NCBI RefSeq assembly: GCF_027533625.1
Contig: NZ_JAQAGZ010000016.1
Span: 124,001-188,000, forward strand
Reading direction: 5' to 3'
DNA length: 64,000 bases
Source: Paenibacillus gyeongsangnamensis
GTDB taxonomy: Bacteria > Bacillota > Bacilli > Paenibacillales > NBRC-103111
Shown: positions 61,477-64,000 of the stretch, one piece after another
Layout: each line of letters begins with the position of its first letter
Numbering within the stretch: the first letter of the stretch is position 1
Translations under genes and position numbers: made by a program
Notes under the pieces: generated by a model
Told to the model about the DNA's origin: nothing
The model's database searches: none
The model's input: the letters and a program-made list of their open reading frames with translations, nothing else

Positions 61477-62235
61477 ATGAAAATTGTAATTATCGGCGGT
61501 AGTGGACTTATTGGAAAACAACTTGCAAATAACCTTCGTCAGCAAAATCACGAGGTAGTAGCGGCATCGCCTTCACTAGGCGTCAACAGTATAACTGGTG
61601 AAGGGTTGGCTGAAGCGTTAAGCGGCGCTCAGGTTGTCGTCGATGTAACCAACTCTCCTTCATTTGAGGACAAGGCTGTTTTAGAATTTTTTGAAACATC
61701 AACCCGTAATCTCCTTGCTGCTGAAGAAGCTGCTGGCGTAAAGCATCATGTTGCGCTGTCGGTTGTTGGAACGGAAGGTCTGCTCCAAAGCGGTTATTTC
61801 CGAGCGAAGATGGCTCAAGAAAGCCTGATCAAAGCATCTAAAATTCCGTATACGATCGTTCGTGCAACGCAATTCTTCGAGTTCGCTGACAGCATTGCCT
61901 TTACGTCCACGGAAGGTCAAATCGTGCGTTTATCTTCGGCCTTTGTACAACCTATCACTTCTGAAGGCGTTGCTGCAGCAATGATGGACTTCTCGCTGGG
62001 AGCGCCAGTAAATGAAACGGTAGATATTGCAGGACCTGAAAGAATGCATCTCGACGAATTTATCCGTCAATACTTGAATGTAACCCAAGATCCTCGGCAG
62101 GTGATAACAGATGATAATGCGCCTTATTTCGGTGCTAATTTGAAGGAGTTATCCCTAGTCCCAAGCAATAACAACGTACGTATCGCCTCGATACGCTTTG
62201 AGGATTGGCTCACCACAAAGAAAATCGTTGGGTAA
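61477..62235 (+). CDS. NmrA-like NAD(P)-binding epimerase family protein
   Basis: This 252-residue atypical SDR begins with KIVIIGGSGLIGKQLANNL (dinucleotide motif) and has the YTIVRATQFFEFADSIAF stretch typical of NmrA/QOR2-like proteins, which lack a full catalytic YxxxK. CAAGGAGGA lies upstream. It is the epimerase member of the COE (carboxymuconolactone decarboxylase, oxidoreductase, epimerase) set found beside ECF41 factors. Confidence 0.87.
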   Translation: MKIVIIGGSGLIGKQLANNLRQQNHEVVAASPSLGVNSITGEGLAEALSGAQVVVDVTNSPSFEDKAVLEFFETSTRNLLAAEEAAGVKHHVALSVVGTEGLLQSGYFRAKMAQESLIKASKIPYTIVRATQFFEFADSIAFTSTEGQIVRLSSAFVQPITSEGVAAAMMDFSLGAPVNETVDIAGPERMHLDEFIRQYLNVTQDPRQVITDDNAPYFGANLKELSLVPSNNNVRIASIRFEDWLTTKKIVG

Positions 62236-62248
62236 AGGAACATTAATA

Positions 62249-62989
62249 ATGGAAAATATACGAAATAAAGTGGTCATGATAACGGGTGCCTCCAGCGGCA
62301 TAGGTGAAGCTACAGCGAAATTATTGGCACAAAACGGAGCCAAGGTGGTATTAGTTGCGAGAAGAGAGGATCGTCTGCATGCGATTGTTGATGAAATTAA
62401 GCAAAGTGGCGGCGAAGCCGTTTCTGTAAAAGCAGACGTCGTTGCTGCCGAGGATATGCAAAACATGGCCCAGTTTACTTTGAGTACGTATGGCCGAATT
62501 GATGTATTGGTGAACAATGCAGGGATCATGCCGAGTTCGAGGATGAGCGAATTAAGGGTAGAAGAATGGGATCAAATGATCGATGTGAACATCAAGGGTG
62601 TTTTATACGGTATCGCAGCGGTATTGCCCACCATGCGGGAGCAGCAGTCCGGTCATATCATCAACCTATCCTCTACTTCCGGTTATCAAGTGTCTTCGAC
62701 ATCAGTGGTATACGCGGCCACTAAGTTCGCGGTTAGAGCCATTTCGGAAGGTTTGCGACTGGAAGAGTCTTCGACTTCACGTATTAGATCTACGGTGATT
62801 GCACCAGGTCTGACCAATACCGAGCTATTTAACAGTATTACCAGTCCAGAAGTGCAAATGATTGCCAATCAACTAAGCGGCAATGGGATTTCTCCTTACA
62901 GTATTGCTAAAGCCATCACATTTGCCATTAATGAACCTGATGACACCCTAATCAGTGAAATTATGGTTAGGCCGACCGCTTTGTCTTGA
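62249..62989 (+). CDS. SDR-family oxidoreductase
   Basis: I chose ATG 62249 (TAAAGGAAC upstream). The 246-residue classical SDR has VVMITGASSGIGEATA, NNAG, catalytic Ser in INLSSTSG and Tyr/Lys in YAATKFAV, plus PGLTNTEL. It follows the NmrA-like gene by 13 bp and is the oxidoreductase of the COE set. The substrate is unknown. Confidence 0.9.
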   Translation: MENIRNKVVMITGASSGIGEATAKLLAQNGAKVVLVARREDRLHAIVDEIKQSGGEAVSVKADVVAAEDMQNMAQFTLSTYGRIDVLVNNAGIMPSSRMSELRVEEWDQMIDVNIKGVLYGIAAVLPTMREQQSGHIINLSSTSGYQVSSTSVVYAATKFAVRAISEGLRLEESSTSRIRSTVIAPGLTNTELFNSITSPEVQMIANQLSGNGISPYSIAKAITFAINEPDDTLISEIMVRPTALS

Positions 62990-63060
62990 GCATGTTCAAA
63001 CGAGATGAGTGTGAAATCCAGTAGTGATGTCACACTAACAATTTGTCTTTGAAAGAAACT

Positions 63061-63099
63061 ACCGAAGATGCCGCAGTGGGCAGCTTCGGTTTTTTTTAT
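63061..63099 (+). terminator. Terminator of the COE genes
   Basis: ACCGAAG ... CTTCGGT with inner GCC/GGC pairing, then TTTTTTTA. It lies 71 bp after the SDR stop. Confidence 0.8.
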
Positions 63100-63370
63100 T
63101 ATGCAGCCGCAATTCATAAATAATATGTGCAAGGCAAAAACTGAAGGGAGTAAAAATGTGAATCCCGAGAATAGGAGGGTAATCTTTAATCGTTTCATCG
63201 GTATTCCAATTGATATTTTCCCTCAAATTATTTCCTGTTGAGCCGCCCTGTTCAATTAATCTAAGCTCGATATTCAATGGGCTTCAATTCGTAATAGAGA
63301 CCTTCCGTCAACCCTTCCAATGCGAACTTGGAGCGAAAAAAAACGACTTGTTAATGAAAATAAAATCGGA

Positions 63371-63538
63371 ACCGGAATAAGTTCTTGTCATTTATCGGAA
63401 CAGATTCTTGTCAACCGATAAGGATCCGCGTATACCGCGGCTTTTTTATTTTATCGGAACAACTTCTTGTCATAAGTCCGTGTCAAGAAAATATTCCGAT
63501 TGCCGAAAAAGGCCAAGAAGATGTACCGATTGCCGTGG
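63371..63538. repeat. Dispersed palindromic repeat, copy H
   Basis: Inverted modules ACCGGAATAAGTTCTTGTCA (63371) and ATCGGAACAGATTCTTGTCA (63394), hairpin CCGCG-TATAC-CGCGG (63426-63440) with T6, inverted module ATCGGAACAACTTCTTGTCA (63453), then direct modules TGTCAAGAAAATATTCCGAT (63481) and GGCCAAGAAGATGTACCGAT (63511). This is the richest copy; its second half is closely similar to copy F. Confidence 0.85.
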
Positions 63539-63631
63539 CTACAGAAGGGGAATTTCATTTTCCTTTTAAACTAACAATAGTTATGTTACTATATAATTTA
63601 TAGTAATATCTGAACAAAGGAGGCGAACCCT

Positions 63632-64000
63632 ATGACCGAAAAACCGGTTATTGATATTGAGATTGGAATAAGTACTTTTTTGGAGGCGTCGACGGACCCG
63701 GTGACGGGCGAGCGCATCAGCCATGCCGAGCGGCTGCGGCGAGCGGTGGAGGAGATCATTCTGGCCGATCAAGTTGGACTCGACGTCTACGGCATCGGCG
63801 AGCATCACAGGCCTGAGTATGCCGCTTCGGCTCCCGAAGTCATCCTGGCGGCAGCGGCGGCGCAGACGAAGCATATTCGACTAACCAGCGCCGTGACCGT
63901 ACTTTCCTCGGACGATCCAGTACGCTTATATCAGCAGTTTGCGACACTGGACGCCATCTCGAACGGACGCGCCGAGATAATGGCGGGCCGCGGCTCGTTC
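63632..64000 (+). CDS. LLM-class flavin-dependent oxidoreductase, N-terminal part
   Basis: ATG 63632 follows AAAGGAGGCGAACC. The 123 residues present have the bacterial luciferase-like start ([13 protein letters not shown]), [39 protein letters not shown] and [15 protein letters not shown], typical of group-I LLM proteins. These FMNH2/F420-type TIM barrels oxidise diverse substrates. The gene runs off the window. GC content rises sharply at its start. Confidence 0.85.
   Translation, partial: MTEKPVIDIEIGISTFLEASTDPVTGERISHAERLRRAVEEIILADQVGLDVYGIGEHHRPEYAASAPEVILAAAAAQTKHIRLTSAVTVLSSDDPVRLYQQFATLDAISNGRAEIMAGRGSF

Larger units (their letters stand above)
62990..63631. other. Intergenic region with terminator and repeat copy H
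   Basis: About 640 bp: a terminator at 63061, no clear feature from 63110 to 63360, then the longest copy of the dispersed repeat (63371-63538), and the ribosome site of the next gene (AAAGGAGG near 63617). Confidence 0.5.

Noticed and set aside
63027-63050. Third ECF41-type promoter (TGTCACA) after the SDR gene
   Set aside because: The only downstream TGTC is 9 bp away instead of 16, so the spacing does not fit.

Overview
The window looks like the chromosome of a spore-forming Bacillota of the Paenibacillus type. It carries a complete gerA-gerC-gerB germination operon, a remnant of a second one, a YheC/YheD spore-coat ATP-grasp gene, mqo, an htrA-type protease, and Shine-Dalgarno sites of the GGAGG type. 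Base composition is moderate, with a few GC-rich patches. No rRNA, tRNA or CRISPR array was seen. Many genes are frameshifted, deleted or carry stops (a hydrolase, a DinB protein, an MFS pump, an NhaP antiporter, a two-component pair, a Nudix gene, tnpA). Either this is an accessory region in decay or the assembly contains indel errors; substitution stops and multi-codon deletions argue that at least part of the decay is real.

Layout. 1-4.25 kb: the end of a respiratory or assimilatory molybdoenzyme operon (molybdopterin subunit, four-cluster ferredoxin, Tat-type Rieske protein, small membrane protein, a NarK-like transporter fused to a PAS domain, two unknown small proteins). 4.5-13 kb: accessory genes and debris (alpha/beta hydrolase, RHS remnant, PL2-like pectate lyase, PhyH dioxygenase, MarR, DinB, MFS, YheC). 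13.4-22.5 kb: mqo, htrA, a broken nhaP, and a NarL-type two-component system whose kinase is split. 23-26.7 kb: a four-gene epimerase/aldo-keto reductase operon. 26.9-30.9 kb: the ger operon on the minus strand. 31-33.4 kb: debris plus a striking cysteine-repeat peptide gene resembling a heterocycloanthracin/sonorensin-type bacteriocin precursor, but with a four-residue Cys period. 33.5-40.3 kb: ArsR/AHSA1 pair, UvrA-like resistance ATPase, DinB, a wrecked two-component system, and a GC-rich insert with a DUF6223-type gene. 40.5-43.4 kb: rifampin phosphotransferase behind a leader-peptide/terminator arrangement.

44,510-58,438: a precisely delimited 13.9-kb Tn3-family transposon with identical 38-bp terminal inverted repeats and a 5-bp target duplication (ATCCC). 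Its tnpA has two in-frame nonsense codons, while tnpR is intact. The cargo is a mercury operon (merR, MerE-like, MerT-like, MerP-like lipoprotein, merA) followed by an arsenic/organoarsenical island (arsC, arsR, arsB, arsC, arsI, a phosphatase, a Cys-rich MarR regulator, an ArsO-like flavoprotein, a small Cys-tailed protein, arsM). Together these cover Hg(II) uptake and reduction, arsenate reduction, arsenite efflux, C-As bond cleavage and arsenite methylation. 59-63 kb: an ECF41-type sigma factor with its characteristic partners (carboxymuconolactone decarboxylase, NmrA-like epimerase, SDR) and two matching candidate promoters. The window ends inside an LLM flavin oxidoreductase gene.

A dispersed palindromic repeat, built from a ~20-bp module related to TGTCAAGAATATAGTCCGAT in both orientations around terminator-like hairpins, occurs in at least eight intergenic spots, two of them inside the transposon. 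I could not assign it to a known repeat class.
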